Shown in pieces: positions 34,606-43,489 of a DNA stretch of 64,000 bases (position 1 is its first letter; each line of letters opens with the position of its first letter). Position numbers and translations under genes: made by a program. The stretch spans positions 5,464 to 69,463 of the forward strand of contig CAZLEF010000033.1 in assembly GCA_964558465.1 (NCBI GenBank). The letters run 5' to 3'. Source of the stretch: JACJYC01 sp964558465 (GTDB lineage Bacteria > Bacteroidota > Bacteroidia > Chitinophagales > Saprospiraceae). Below the pieces are notes generated by a model. That model did not search any database and was not told where the DNA came from. It was given only the letters and a program-made list of their open reading frames with translations.

Positions 34606-34695
34606 TTTGCAGTTCGACAGTTCGACAGTTTGCAGTTCGACAGCCTTGCAGTTCGACAGTTCGACAGACTGACGAACTGCAAGACTGTCGAACTG
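34605..34695. repeat. CAGTTCGACAG array with inverted end, between exported protein and CHAT gene
   Basis: It starts at the stop codon. GCAGTTCGACAGTTCGACAG units occupy 34608-34670; the end (34673-34695) is the reverse complement of 34633-34655 in 22 of 23 positions (the exception is a G-U pair), giving a long hairpin with a 17-base loop just before the CHAT leader. Confidence 0.9.
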
Positions 34696-34723
34696 AAATA
34701 TAACTCCCTCAAAACCAAAACAT

Positions 34724-37618
34724 ATGCGTATCCCAACCTCCCTTGGCATTGCATTGGCATCCGTTTTTTTGATCATCCTCCGGTCGCCGGCACTGGGTCA
34801 TTCAGGGCAAGAATGGATCGACCTGGCCATTCAGTCTGCCAAAAATGAAAAAACCGACAGTGTCGCCCTGGCCCTGCAGAAAGCAAAACAATCTTTTGAA
34901 AAAAGCGGCGATCTGGCCGGATGGATCTCCGGTTGTAAAAAAGCAGCCAAATTTTACCGGGATCAAATGGACGACCCGGAGCAGGCAATGGCCCTCTTCC
35001 GCCGCTGTATGCCGGATCAAAACTGGAAACAACCCTCCACGGAAAAAGAATGGGACGAAACCGCATGGCTCTATGTCAATGTGGCCTATACTTTTAATTA
35101 TTCCTTCGAACAATATCGCGAAGCCGCCAATTATTACGAACGCGCCCGCCAGATACTCGTGGACCGCCTGGGGCAGGAGAACCTCGATGTGGCCGTATAC
35201 ATTTACCAGGAATTGGGTAACCTTTATACCAAACTGGGGGATTACCGGGCGGCGGAATTGCTGTTGGAAAAATTCAAAGATATCGCTGTCAGGGAAAGCC
35301 GGTTTGAACTCGCTGCGCAGGCCTTCAGCGATCTTTCTGTTATGAATATCGCCCGGGGCGAAAATGAAAAAGCGGTTTCCATTTGCAAGGAGGGGTTAAA
35401 GTTGAAAAATCTTGCCCCTTTTTCTATCGGATTATTGAACGGCAACCTCATCAAGGCCCACACCAACCTCGGGAAATATTCCCAGGCCCTGGCCAATGCG
35501 CGGGAAGCCGAAAAAGCCTTTAAAACCATTCTGAAAGCCGGTTTTGAACCCATCAAACGGCGTTTATCCATCATCGAGTGGCTCAAAGGGGATATCTATG
35601 CCCGGACCGGAGCGTATTCCGAAGCTGAAACCGCTTTTAAAACATCCAGGCAGTATCTGTTCGACCTGGGGGCCGGCGGCCAGGCCCGCGACCTGAGCCG
35701 GATCTATAATTCCTGGGCGGCGATGGAAACCCTCCGGAACCGGCACGACGAAGCCCTGGTTTTGCACCAGAAAGCGCTCCAGGCGGTGGTGGCCGGCTTC
35801 AACCCCTCTCAACTGACCGAAAACCCGGAACCAAATACCTTCCATGCAGAGAAGACCATCCAGGAAACCCTGCTGGCAAAAGCCGAAGCTTTGCAGGCCA
35901 GGTACCGTACATCTAAACAACCGGCTGACCTGGAATCAGCGCTTGAATGCCACGAATTGATTTTTGAAGTGGAAAAACTGCTCCGGCAGACGTTCCCGTT
36001 TGAAAGCTCGCAACTGGAAAAAGCAGAGGAAAGCCGGCGCAGGAGCGAAGAAGCCATTTCCATCGCTTTTGAGTTGTGGGAAAAGACCCGGCGGTCCGAA
36101 TACCAGGAACGCGCCCTGGCTATTGCCGAACGCAGCAAAAGCATCCTTTTATTAGAGGCCTTTCACCGGGCAATGGCCAATAACCTGTCGAACCTTCCGG
36201 CAAATGTTTTGGGGAAAGAACGTGAACTTCAGGCCGCAATTGCAGTAGCGGAAAAACGCCTTTTTGATTCTCGGTCCGCCGACGAAACCCCGGAAACCAT
36301 CCGGGAACTTGAAAACAAAGTATTGGCCCGCCGGCAGGCGTACACTGCCTGGGTCAGCCAGTTGGATCAGGACAACCGCCGGTATTACGACCTTAAATCC
36401 GGTTACCAGGTTGCCACCCTGGCGGATATCCGCGCCAACCTGACAGCAGATCAGGCCTTTGTGAATTACTTCACCGGCGAGGAAAATATTTACATCTTTG
36501 TGATCACACCGGCCAAATTTGAATGTTATTCCGTCCTGCGGGATTTCCCGCTCAACGATTGGGTGGCGGGTTTCCGGAACGCCATTGAAGGCTTCCAGAT
36601 GCCGGGCGCCGACCGGAAATTGCTGAGCGATACCTATAGTGAACTGGGATATAAGCTGTACGAAAAACTTTTGGCGCCCCTGAAACAGGCCGGTTTGCCG
36701 GAAAATCTTCTGATCGTGCCCAGCGGCGCCCTGGGCTTTGTGCCTTTCGACGCCTTGCTGACGGCCCCCCGGAACGACGCCCGGTTTATGGAATATCCGT
36801 ACCTGATGAAACAATACAATATCAGTTATGCCTATTCCGGTACGGTACAGCATATGCTGGCCCAACGCCGCGCAGGTAGCCGGCAATTTGTGGGTTTTGC
36901 CCCGGAATTTGCGGGCTACGGCGGATTTAGTCCGTTGTCGAATAACCTGGAAGTGGTGGCCGGGGCCCGGAAGATCATGGGAGGAAAAGTGTTCCGCAAG
37001 GAGGATGCGACCCTGGAGAACTGGAAACATTACGCACCGGAAGCGGGTTTCCTGCATTTATCCACCCATGCCCAAGCCAACAGCGCCGAGGGGGAGTTCT
37101 CCTTTATTGTCTTCAGCAATGCAAACGGCGGATATGATTCCCTCTTTGTAAAAGATCTTTATGGGATGGACCTCGCAGCCGAGCTGGTGATCCTCAGTGC
37201 CTGTGAAACGGGCCTGGGCAAACTTTACGAAGGCGAAGGCATGATCAGCCTGGCGCGCGGTTTCTTTTTTGCCGGCGCCCGCAGCGTGATCACCACCCTC
37301 TGGCAGATCAATGACGACGCCAACCGCCGCATCATGTCCGATTTTTATAAAGAACTCAAAACCGGTCAAACCAAAAGCGGGGCCCTGCGCAACGCCAAAC
37401 TCGCGCAATTGGAAGCCGGCAACGACCCCCTCAACGCTCATCCGGTGTATTGGGCCGCTTTTGCGCCAGTAGGCGACATGGAAGCTGTCTTTCAGCCGGT
37501 TTCGTGGCTGGTTTGGGCAGGCGCCGGGATGCTGTTGATCCTGGGGTTCAGAATGGCTTACCGGGCAAAACAAAAGCAGTCGGCGTTTAAAGACGGCAGA
37601 GGGGTGGCTACTGCATGA
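34724..37618 (+). CDS. Exported TPR-CHAT domain protein
   Basis: 964 residues. A signal peptide or anchor (IALASVFLIILRSPALG) is followed by TPR helices (about 90-450; for example ANYYERARQILVDRLGQENL), a linker, and a C-terminal CHAT domain (about 640-930). The caspase-like dyad is intact: His782 in HLSTHAQ and Cys827 in LSACETG, with GEGMISLARGFFFAGARSV and TTLWQIND after it. A last helix (WLVWAGAGMLLILGFRMAY) and basic tail anchor it in the membrane. CHAT proteins are C11/C14-like peptidases; here the peptidase seems to face the periplasm. The upstream gene encodes a membrane-anchored exported protein that could be a partner or substrate (inference). Confidence 0.9.
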   Translation: MRIPTSLGIALASVFLIILRSPALGHSGQEWIDLAIQSAKNEKTDSVALALQKAKQSFEKSGDLAGWISGCKKAAKFYRDQMDDPEQAMALFRRCMPDQNWKQPSTEKEWDETAWLYVNVAYTFNYSFEQYREAANYYERARQILVDRLGQENLDVAVYIYQELGNLYTKLGDYRAAELLLEKFKDIAVRESRFELAAQAFSDLSVMNIARGENEKAVSICKEGLKLKNLAPFSIGLLNGNLIKAHTNLGKYSQALANAREAEKAFKTILKAGFEPIKRRLSIIEWLKGDIYARTGAYSEAETAFKTSRQYLFDLGAGGQARDLSRIYNSWAAMETLRNRHDEALVLHQKALQAVVAGFNPSQLTENPEPNTFHAEKTIQETLLAKAEALQARYRTSKQPADLESALECHELIFEVEKLLRQTFPFESSQLEKAEESRRRSEEAISIAFELWEKTRRSEYQERALAIAERSKSILLLEAFHRAMANNLSNLPANVLGKERELQAAIAVAEKRLFDSRSADETPETIRELENKVLARRQAYTAWVSQLDQDNRRYYDLKSGYQVATLADIRANLTADQAFVNYFTGEENIYIFVITPAKFECYSVLRDFPLNDWVAGFRNAIEGFQMPGADRKLLSDTYSELGYKLYEKLLAPLKQAGLPENLLIVPSGALGFVPFDALLTAPRNDARFMEYPYLMKQYNISYAYSGTVQHMLAQRRAGSRQFVGFAPEFAGYGGFSPLSNNLEVVAGARKIMGGKVFRKEDATLENWKHYAPEAGFLHLSTHAQANSAEGEFSFIVFSNANGGYDSLFVKDLYGMDLAAELVILSACETGLGKLYEGEGMISLARGFFFAGARSVITTLWQINDDANRRIMSDFYKELKTGQTKSGALRNAKLAQLEAGNDPLNAHPVYWAAFAPVGDMEAVFQPVSWLVWAGAGMLLILGFRMAYRAKQKQSAFKDGRGVATA

Positions 37619-37629
37619 GGTTAGTTTGC

Positions 37630-37663
37630 CAGTCTCCGGGAACTGAGCGAAGTCGAAGTTCAG
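37630..37663. repeat. Palindromic core, inverted exact copy of 2857-2890
   Basis: 34 identical bases in reverse orientation, including CTGAGCGAAGTCGAAGTTCA. It lies 11 bases after the CHAT stop. TTTGCCAGTC before it belongs to the GGCAGT unit family. Confidence 0.92.
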
Positions 37664-37891
37664 TCCGCAGCCGGTGACGGAAATGCGGAAATGCTTCGGT
37701 CTCCGGACGACGAAGTCGGCCAGGCTCAGCACGAAAGGGTTGAAGGCATTGCGTTTCCCCCCCTCTCCCCATCACTCAGTCTCTCCGTCCTCAGCCAAAA
37801 AGGTAAAATGTCCTGTAGTATGGCGGAGCATACCCGGAACAAAGAGAGACGAACTGAAATTTGTTATCTCCGGACTTTCTGCTACATTTGG

Positions 37892-37907
37892 GATCACATA
37901 TGTGATC
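37892..37907. promoter_or_regulatory. Perfect palindrome GATCACATATGTGATC touching the MFS start codon
   Basis: A 16-base perfect palindrome ends at the base before ATG 37908. The position would let a bound protein or RNA hairpin block initiation. It could also be chance. Confidence 0.4.
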
Positions 37908-39251
37908 ATGGAAAAAATATCAATCAGTTCGAAGAAACCGCAGCTCACGCTTCAACAGATCTGGAATATGAGCTTCGGGTTTTTGGGCATTCAATTCGGG
38001 TTTGCCCTGCAGAATGCCAATGTCAGCCGGATATTCGAGAAACTGGGCGCATCGCAGGATGAACTGCCTGTTTTATGGTTGGCGGCGCCCGTGACCGGCT
38101 TGTTGGTGCAGCCGATTATCGGTTATTACAGCGACCGGACCTGGCACCATAAATGGGGACGCAGGCGGCCGTTTTTTGCGGTCGGCGCCATCCTGGCCAC
38201 CATAGCCCTGTTCCTGATGCCCAATTCAACTGCATTATGGATGGCCGTCATTATGCTTTGGCTGATGGACGCTTCCATCAATATCAGCATGGAGCCTTTC
38301 CGTGCTTTTGTCGGCGATATGCTGCCCAATGAACAGCGGACCAGCGGGTTTGCCATGCAAAGTTTTTTTATTGGCATTGGGGCTGTTGTGGCTTCGGCAT
38401 TGCCTTACATTTTTACCAATTGGTTCGGGATGAGCAACACTGCGCCGGAAGGCGTTATACCGGATACGGTCAAATGGTCCTTTTATGTAGGTGGTCTTGC
38501 TTATTTCGCCGCCGTGATGTGGACGGTGATGAACACCCAGGAATATCCGCCCGACGATATCGAAGCGCTGAAAAAAGAAAACGCAGAAGTGGGTATATGG
38601 GGCGGTTTGGCGGAATCGTTCATCGGGATTTTTAAAATGCCGAAAACGATGGTTCAACTCGCCTTTGTACAGTTTTTTTCCTGGTTTGCTTTGTTTGCCA
38701 TGTGGATCTATACCACTTCGGCTGTCACCAGCCATGTTTACAAAACTTCCGATTCTACCTCGGCTATTTATAACGAAGGCGCAAACTGGGTTGGCGTTTG
38801 TTTTGCCATTTACAGCGGAATTGCAGCGGTGGCTGCCTTTTTATTGCCCATCCTTGCCAAACGGACCAGCCGGAGAATGACCCACCTGATGGCTTTGTTC
38901 TGCGGGGGGCTCGGCCTGCTTTCCGTTTATTTCATTAAAGACCCCAACCTCCTGCTGGTTTCCATGATCGGCGTGGGTATAGCCTGGGCGAGTATTCTCT
39001 CCATGCCTTATGCTATGTTGTCCAGTATATTGCCGGCGGATAAGATGGGGTATTATATGGGGGTATTCAATTTTTTCATCGTCATTCCGCAGATCGTGGC
39101 AGCCGGTATTTTAGGCTTTCTGCTGCGCTCGTTTTTTGGCAATGTTTCCATTTACGCACTCATCATTGGCGGTGTTTCGATGATGATTGCCGGGTTGTTG
39201 TGCCTGATGGTGGAAGACAAGGAAGTGGATATTACGTTTGCCAAGGATTAA
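37908..39251 (+). CDS. MFS transporter, sugar:cation type (SLC45/GPH-like)
   Basis: 447 residues from ATG 37908; the frame is open 78 codons upstream, but that part is not membrane-like and covers a repeat. About twelve hydrophobic helices are visible. The loop GYYSDRTWHHKWGRRRPFF (about 62-80) is the MFS motif A in the form typical of sucrose or maltose carriers of the SLC45/GPH group, and MDASINISMEPFRAFVGDML marks the fourth helix region. A sugar substrate is inferred from that likeness. The gene has no glycosidase beside it. Confidence 0.88.
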   Translation: MEKISISSKKPQLTLQQIWNMSFGFLGIQFGFALQNANVSRIFEKLGASQDELPVLWLAAPVTGLLVQPIIGYYSDRTWHHKWGRRRPFFAVGAILATIALFLMPNSTALWMAVIMLWLMDASINISMEPFRAFVGDMLPNEQRTSGFAMQSFFIGIGAVVASALPYIFTNWFGMSNTAPEGVIPDTVKWSFYVGGLAYFAAVMWTVMNTQEYPPDDIEALKKENAEVGIWGGLAESFIGIFKMPKTMVQLAFVQFFSWFALFAMWIYTTSAVTSHVYKTSDSTSAIYNEGANWVGVCFAIYSGIAAVAAFLLPILAKRTSRRMTHLMALFCGGLGLLSVYFIKDPNLLLVSMIGVGIAWASILSMPYAMLSSILPADKMGYYMGVFNFFIVIPQIVAAGILGFLLRSFFGNVSIYALIIGGVSMMIAGLLCLMVEDKEVDITFAKD

Positions 39252-39324
39252 AATGTGCTTGCATCCATAGGCGTTGAGCAGGTTTGGGCCGTTTTACGGG
39301 GTTGCAGTAAAATGTTAAATGCTG

Positions 39325-39332
39325 TATCTTTG
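39325..39332 (+). promoter_or_regulatory. -7 element TATCTTTG before the Uma2 gene
   Basis: It lies 14 bases before ATG 39347, with TTG at 39302-39304 about 20 bases upstream; a good -33/-7 pair and a very short leader. Confidence 0.6.
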
Positions 39333-39346
39333 CGTAAACCAAAGTT

Positions 39347-39952
39347 ATGTCCGCAACCAATGTCCCTCGATTAATAACGGATCTCTCACAACTCAACCCG
39401 GAGGGCTCGTACACTTATGCAGATTATTTGCTTTGGCAGTTCAGTGAACGTGTGGAGTTGATCCGTGGTAAACTGTTTAAGATGAGTCCGGCCACTAACC
39501 TGGCGCACCAACTGGTTTCCAGGGAATTGAGCCGGATCTTGTTTACGCATTTTAACAAAAAAAAATGTCAGGCCTTTGCAGCGCCTTTTGATGTGCGTTT
39601 GCCGGTAGGCCGGAAAAAAGATCAGGACACCACAGTAGTTCAACCAGACCTCTGTATTATTTGCGACGAAAAAAAACTGGACGAACAGGGCTGTAACGGC
39701 GCTCCCGACCTGATCATTGAAATCCTTTCTCCTGGCAATAGCAAAAGGGAAATGCGGGATAAATTTCAGGTTTATGAAAAAGCAGGGGTTCGGGAGTACT
39801 GGCTTGTCAACCCCAATGAAAGGCTGGTTTTGGTATACGTTTTGAACAAAAAAGGCATTTTTACCGGCCTCGCCCCCGTGACAGACGAAGACCCGCTTCG
39901 GTCTGCTATCTTTCCGGATCTTACCATAGATTTGCAGGAGGTTTTTTCCTGA
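39347..39952 (+). CDS. Uma2-family PD-(D/E)XK nuclease-like protein
   Basis: 201 residues, typical Uma2 length. Recognisable blocks are ERVELIRGKLFKMSPAT (about 34-50), VVQPDLCIICDEKKLD (about 97-112), and the active-site region APDLIIEILSPGNSKREMRD (about 118-137; the E and K are the nuclease residues), then KAGVREYWLVNPN. The family is widespread as single genes in cyanobacteria and Bacteroidota. Although nuclease-like, no physiological role is established. It has its own promoter. Confidence 0.92.
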   Translation: MSATNVPRLITDLSQLNPEGSYTYADYLLWQFSERVELIRGKLFKMSPATNLAHQLVSRELSRILFTHFNKKKCQAFAAPFDVRLPVGRKKDQDTTVVQPDLCIICDEKKLDEQGCNGAPDLIIEILSPGNSKREMRDKFQVYEKAGVREYWLVNPNERLVLVYVLNKKGIFTGLAPVTDEDPLRSAIFPDLTIDLQEVFS

Positions 39953-40002
39953 TCCAGGATACAATCTGTAGTCTGCAGCGTAGCCAGCCTCCATTATTCC
40001 CC

Positions 40003-41442
40003 TCACTCCCCCTTCCCAATCTCCCGCCTTCCAGCGCCCTCTGTCTTTACGAGGTCATCCCCCAGTTCCTGTCGGGCAGCTTCTGCCAATTGGAGCAATT
40101 CGTTCACCTTTTCCGGGTACAATGTTTGTACGTCGTATTCCTCACCCGGGTCGCGGCGCAGGTCGTACAAACCCAGGTTGACGGGGGTGTTTTCGGGAGT
40201 TAGTCCCGCATGGCCGTCATTGCCGGGCAGTTGTCCCTCATAGGAACGGCCGCGGTGGGGCAGCACCAGCTTCCAGTTGCCCCGGCGGACGGCTTCGAGT
40301 GAATTTTGTCTGTAATAATAGTAGAACGTAGTTCGGGGGCTTTCTTCCAGACGGCCTTCCAGCAAAAGGGATAAATCCACACCGTCAATTTTATTGGCCG
40401 GCAGGTCGGCCTTGCAGATCCTGGCCAGGGTAGGCAAAAGATCGATGGTGGAACTCAGTTGATTGCAGACGACTCCAGCTGGAATATGACCCGGCCAGCG
40501 CATGATGCAAGGCGTCCGGTGCCCGCCCTCGAAGGTGACCCCTTTACCCTCCCGGAAGCCGCCGCTGTTGCCGGCATGGTTGCCAAAATTGAGCCAGGGC
40601 CCGTTGTCGCTGGTAAAGATGACCAGGGTATTGTCATCGAGGTCGTTTTCCTTCAGCGTTTTCAGGATTTCGCCCACCGACCAGTCGATTTCCATCATCA
40701 GGTCTCCCCAAAGGCCGGCGCCGCTTTTATCCTTGAATTTTGCTGAAACATTGATCGGCACATGGGGCATGGAATGGGGCAAATACAGGAAAAATGGCGC
40801 TTTTTTATGCCGGTTGATAAAATCCACCGCTTTTTCGGTGTACCAGGTGGTGAGCATTCCCTGGTCTTCGAGGGATTCGATGTATCGTTTTGGTTCGTTT
40901 CCTTCCATCAGCGGAAGGGTGGGGAAGGAAGTTTTTCTCCAGTCGGTGGCGGGATTGCCGTCATAATCCTTCGGCCACATATCGTTGGAATAAGGAATGC
41001 CAAAATATTCGTCGAAGCCGTGTTGCAGCGGTAAAAACTTTTTTTGATCGCCAAGGTGCCATTTCCCGTAAATGGCGGTGGCATACCCCTTAGCCTTGAG
41101 CATTTCGGCAATGGTGGTTTCACCGGCGTTGATGCCCACTTTGGCATTCGGGAACAAGGCGCCCGAAAACCCGATCCGGTTGGGGTAACAACCCGTGAGG
41201 ATGGCTGCCCGGGACGCGCTGCACACCGCCTGCGCCGTCAGGAAATTGGTAAAACGCATCCCTTCGCCGGCCATCTGATCCAGGACCGGCGTCCGATAAT
41301 CGAGGGCGCCATAACAACTCAGGTCGCCATACCCAAGGTCGTCCATAAAGATCAGGACAATATTCGGGGCGCCGGCTTCTTTTATGGCAGGGTGATCACT
41401 CAACAAGACCAACGGGAGAAAGAAGGTGAGGAGCTTTTTCAT
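40003..41442 (-). CDS. Exported type I sulfatase (arylsulfatase)
   Basis: 479 residues with a signal peptide (MKKLLTFFLPLVLLSDHPA). It has the metal site IVLIFMDDLGYGDLSCYG (about 28-45) and the formylglycine motif CSASR (about 75-79, C-X-A-S-R form), followed by AAILTGCYPNRIG. IYGKWHLGD (about 121-129) and SDNGPWLNFG (about 275-284) complete the active site. The cysteine must be converted to formylglycine by a maturase that is not encoded here. It removes sulfate from carbohydrates or aryl esters in the periplasm, as expected in a marine polysaccharide degrader. A TATATTTG element lies at 41465-41472 on the minus strand. Confidence 0.94.
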   Translation of the reverse strand: MKKLLTFFLPLVLLSDHPAIKEAGAPNIVLIFMDDLGYGDLSCYGALDYRTPVLDQMAGEGMRFTNFLTAQAVCSASRAAILTGCYPNRIGFSGALFPNAKVGINAGETTIAEMLKAKGYATAIYGKWHLGDQKKFLPLQHGFDEYFGIPYSNDMWPKDYDGNPATDWRKTSFPTLPLMEGNEPKRYIESLEDQGMLTTWYTEKAVDFINRHKKAPFFLYLPHSMPHVPINVSAKFKDKSGAGLWGDLMMEIDWSVGEILKTLKENDLDDNTLVIFTSDNGPWLNFGNHAGNSGGFREGKGVTFEGGHRTPCIMRWPGHIPAGVVCNQLSSTIDLLPTLARICKADLPANKIDGVDLSLLLEGRLEESPRTTFYYYYRQNSLEAVRRGNWKLVLPHRGRSYEGQLPGNDGHAGLTPENTPVNLGLYDLRRDPGEEYDVQTLYPEKVNELLQLAEAARQELGDDLVKTEGAGRREIGKGE

Positions 41443-41464
41443 GTGGATTGGATTTTCTTGGCGT

Positions 41465-41472
41465 CAAATATA
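41465..41472 (-). promoter_or_regulatory. -7 element TATATTTG for the sulfatase gene
   Basis: It reads TATATTTG on the minus strand, 22 bases before the ATG. Confidence 0.5.
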
Positions 41473-41486
41473 GGGAAAAAGGGGCG

Positions 41487-41591
41487 AGGGGTGAGAGGGG
41501 TGAGAGGGGTGAGAGGGGTGAGAGAGGTGAGAGAGGTGAGAGGGGTGAGAGGGGTGAGATGGGTGGGAGGGGTGAGAGGGGTGAGAGAGAT
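41487..41591. repeat. GTGAGAGGG tandem array in a divergent gap
   Basis: About eleven copies of the 9-mer GTGAGAGGG, some as GTGAGAGA. They lie between the sulfatase promoter and the OmpA gene; same family and orientation as 2736-2812 and 49634-49705. Confidence 0.95.
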
Positions 41592-41659
41592 TGAAAACCA
41601 TTATGGCAAAAGAAGGGTTAAAGAATTTTTTATAAATTGCACTTCAAAACCAAAGAAGC

Positions 41660-42646
41660 ATGAAACACATCATCAAATTCAGTTTACTTTCCCTATTGGC
41701 CTTTGGGTGTTTACCCCAGAAAAACACGGTAGAACTGGAAGAAAACCTGGCATACTACAAGCGTGAATCCATGGCAGCTGATTCGCTTCGGAATGCGAAC
41801 CGCCAGGTTCAGGACGAATTATCGCAGCAAGGGGCCGAAGTCCGGCGCCTGATGCAGGATCTGGAACAATTGCAGGCAACAAACATGGGGCTCAACCGGA
41901 GTTACCAGGAAATATTGAGCCAGTACAACGGTCTGGTTGCCCAAAACAAAGAGATCATTACCAATACTTCCTACGAAAACCTGAGTCTTCAGGAACAACT
42001 TTCCAGCCAGCAAACGCAACTGGATCAAAGGGAGCGCGACATCGCCCTGATGGAGTACGAACTCAAAGAAAAAGAACGGGCCCTGAACGTCATGGAATAC
42101 AATTATTCTGAGGCCAAAGGCAGTCTCACCAGCAAAGAACAGAAAATTGCCGAACTGGAGGCCATGCTCGCCCTGAAGGAGCGAAAGATGCAGGACCTGC
42201 GCCAAAGCATCAACCAGGCGCTGACCGGCTTCACCAACGAAGACCTCTCGGTTTCCGAAAAGAACGGCAAACTCTATTTGTCCCTGAGCCAGAACCTGCT
42301 CTTCAGCAGCGGCAGCGACGAGATCAACTGGCAGGGTAAAAAGGCCCTTCAGCAGGTCGCCGACGCCCTCAATAAAAACCCGGATATCGACATCACCGTG
42401 GAAGGTCATACAGATTCCGATGGTACGGCTGCCCGCAATTGGGACCTGAGCGTGCTGCGCGCCACGTCCGTGGTCAAATCCCTGGTACAGTATGGTGTGA
42501 ACCCCTCCAGGGTCATCGCATCCGGCCGGGGGTTTTATGCTCCCGTGGCTTCCAACAATACCCCGTTGGGCAAAGCGCAGAACCGGCGTACCGAGATCGT
42601 ATTATCTCCAAAACTGGACGAATTGTATAATATTATCAACGATTAA
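41660..42646 (+). CDS. OmpA-family lipoprotein with long coiled coil
   Basis: 328 residues. The lipobox LLAFGC (cysteine about 19) makes it a lipoprotein. Residues 25-190 are a continuous coiled coil (QEQLSSQQTQLDQRERDIAL). Residues 210-318 form the peptidoglycan-binding OmpA domain (VEGHTDSDGTAARNWDLSVL, then GKAQNRRTEIVLSP). It would tether the outer membrane to peptidoglycan across the periplasm, the coil acting as a spacer. The DUF6438 lipoprotein gene starts 28 bases later and is probably cotranscribed. Confidence 0.93.
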   Translation: MKHIIKFSLLSLLAFGCLPQKNTVELEENLAYYKRESMAADSLRNANRQVQDELSQQGAEVRRLMQDLEQLQATNMGLNRSYQEILSQYNGLVAQNKEIITNTSYENLSLQEQLSSQQTQLDQRERDIALMEYELKEKERALNVMEYNYSEAKGSLTSKEQKIAELEAMLALKERKMQDLRQSINQALTGFTNEDLSVSEKNGKLYLSLSQNLLFSSGSDEINWQGKKALQQVADALNKNPDIDITVEGHTDSDGTAARNWDLSVLRATSVVKSLVQYGVNPSRVIASGRGFYAPVASNNTPLGKAQNRRTEIVLSPKLDELYNIIND

Positions 42647-42674
42647 ACCTATCATTGCGCTTTAATACTTATTT

Positions 42675-43400
42675 ATGAGAAAACTTTTCTTCCTGCTGCC
42701 GCTCCTGGTGGTGGCAGTCGTCCAGGCCGGCTGCCTGATGATGAAAGAAACCAATTTGGATAACCTGAAGAAGCTGGCCGAGATGCACAAAGGGCCCTGT
42801 TTCGGCTCCTGCCCGGTCTTTACCATCACGATTTATGACAATGGTATGGCTGCTTACCTTGGCGATCGGTTCACCGATAAAAAGGGACTCTTTACCCGGA
42901 ATTTAGGAAAAACCACGCTTGACAAAGTGAAAAAAGCATTTGTCGATGCCGACCTCTGGAAGTATCCCGACGCATTCAAATCCCAGGTACCCGATCTGTC
43001 CACCGTTACCATCACCTACTACGAAGGGGAAAGGGTCAAGACGATCCTGGGCAAGGACGGCAGGCCGGAACCGGTGATGAAGCTGGAAGAATTGCTCGAT
43101 GAGATCGCCAATACAGGCGAATGGACGCTGAAAGAAAAACCGGATTCCGGTCTTCCGGAAGGAACCATCGGCAACGAGATCATCGTCGATCTGGACGCAA
43201 ATATTGACTGTCAAAACTGGGTCAGGCAGTACGCCAAACAGGAAATGCGGGTATTGAAAAAACTGCAAACTCCGGGAAATTTTTGGCTGATTGGATTCAA
43301 CCAGGATATTATTCCGCCGATGGAGATGTTGAAATGGGTGCGCCAGGACCCCGATGTGCACAGCGCGGAATTGAATAAGACGCTGCAACCCAGGCAGTGA
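42675..43400 (+). CDS. DUF6438-like lipoprotein
   Basis: 241 residues with a lipoprotein signal (LLPLLVVAVVQAGC, cysteine about 20). The domain begins with KGPCFGSCPVFTITIYDNG (about 38-57), the hallmark of DUF6438, whose paired cysteines may form a disulfide. A second half (about 165-235) contains DCQNWVRQYAKQEMRVLKKL and HSAELNKTL, of unknown type. Function is unknown. It follows the OmpA lipoprotein by 28 bases, so both are likely envelope proteins made together. A TTTGTTGA array begins at its stop codon. Confidence 0.85.
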   Translation: MRKLFFLLPLLVVAVVQAGCLMMKETNLDNLKKLAEMHKGPCFGSCPVFTITIYDNGMAAYLGDRFTDKKGLFTRNLGKTTLDKVKKAFVDADLWKYPDAFKSQVPDLSTVTITYYEGERVKTILGKDGRPEPVMKLEELLDEIANTGEWTLKEKPDSGLPEGTIGNEIIVDLDANIDCQNWVRQYAKQEMRVLKKLQTPGNFWLIGFNQDIIPPMEMLKWVRQDPDVHSAELNKTLQPRQ

Positions 43401-43480
43401 TTTGTTGATTTGTTGATTTGTTGATTTGTTGATTTGTTGATGTGCGTGCCACGCGGTACGCGTGGTTGATTTGTTGGCGA
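43401..43480. repeat. Five perfect TTTGTTGA copies and a CCACGCG-GTA-CGCGTGG hairpin
   Basis: The 8-mer repeats exactly five times (43401-43440) right after the TGA. A 7-base-arm hairpin (43449-43465) and one and a half further units follow before the next stop at 43490. The unit is the reverse complement of the array at 4123-4154. Confidence 0.95.
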
Positions 43481-43489
43481 ATCAATTAT

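Noticed and set aside
37674..37907. 78-codon N-terminal extension of the MFS gene
   Set aside because: It translates an intergenic repeat and is not hydrophobic; the transporter starts normally at 37908.
37892..37907. CRP-binding site
   Set aside because: The half-sites are in the order TCACA...TGTGA with no six-base spacer, the reverse of the CRP consensus.
41487..41591. Tandem GTGAGAGGG array considered as a CRISPR array
   Set aside because: Units are 9 bases with no unique spacers, and no cas genes are present.
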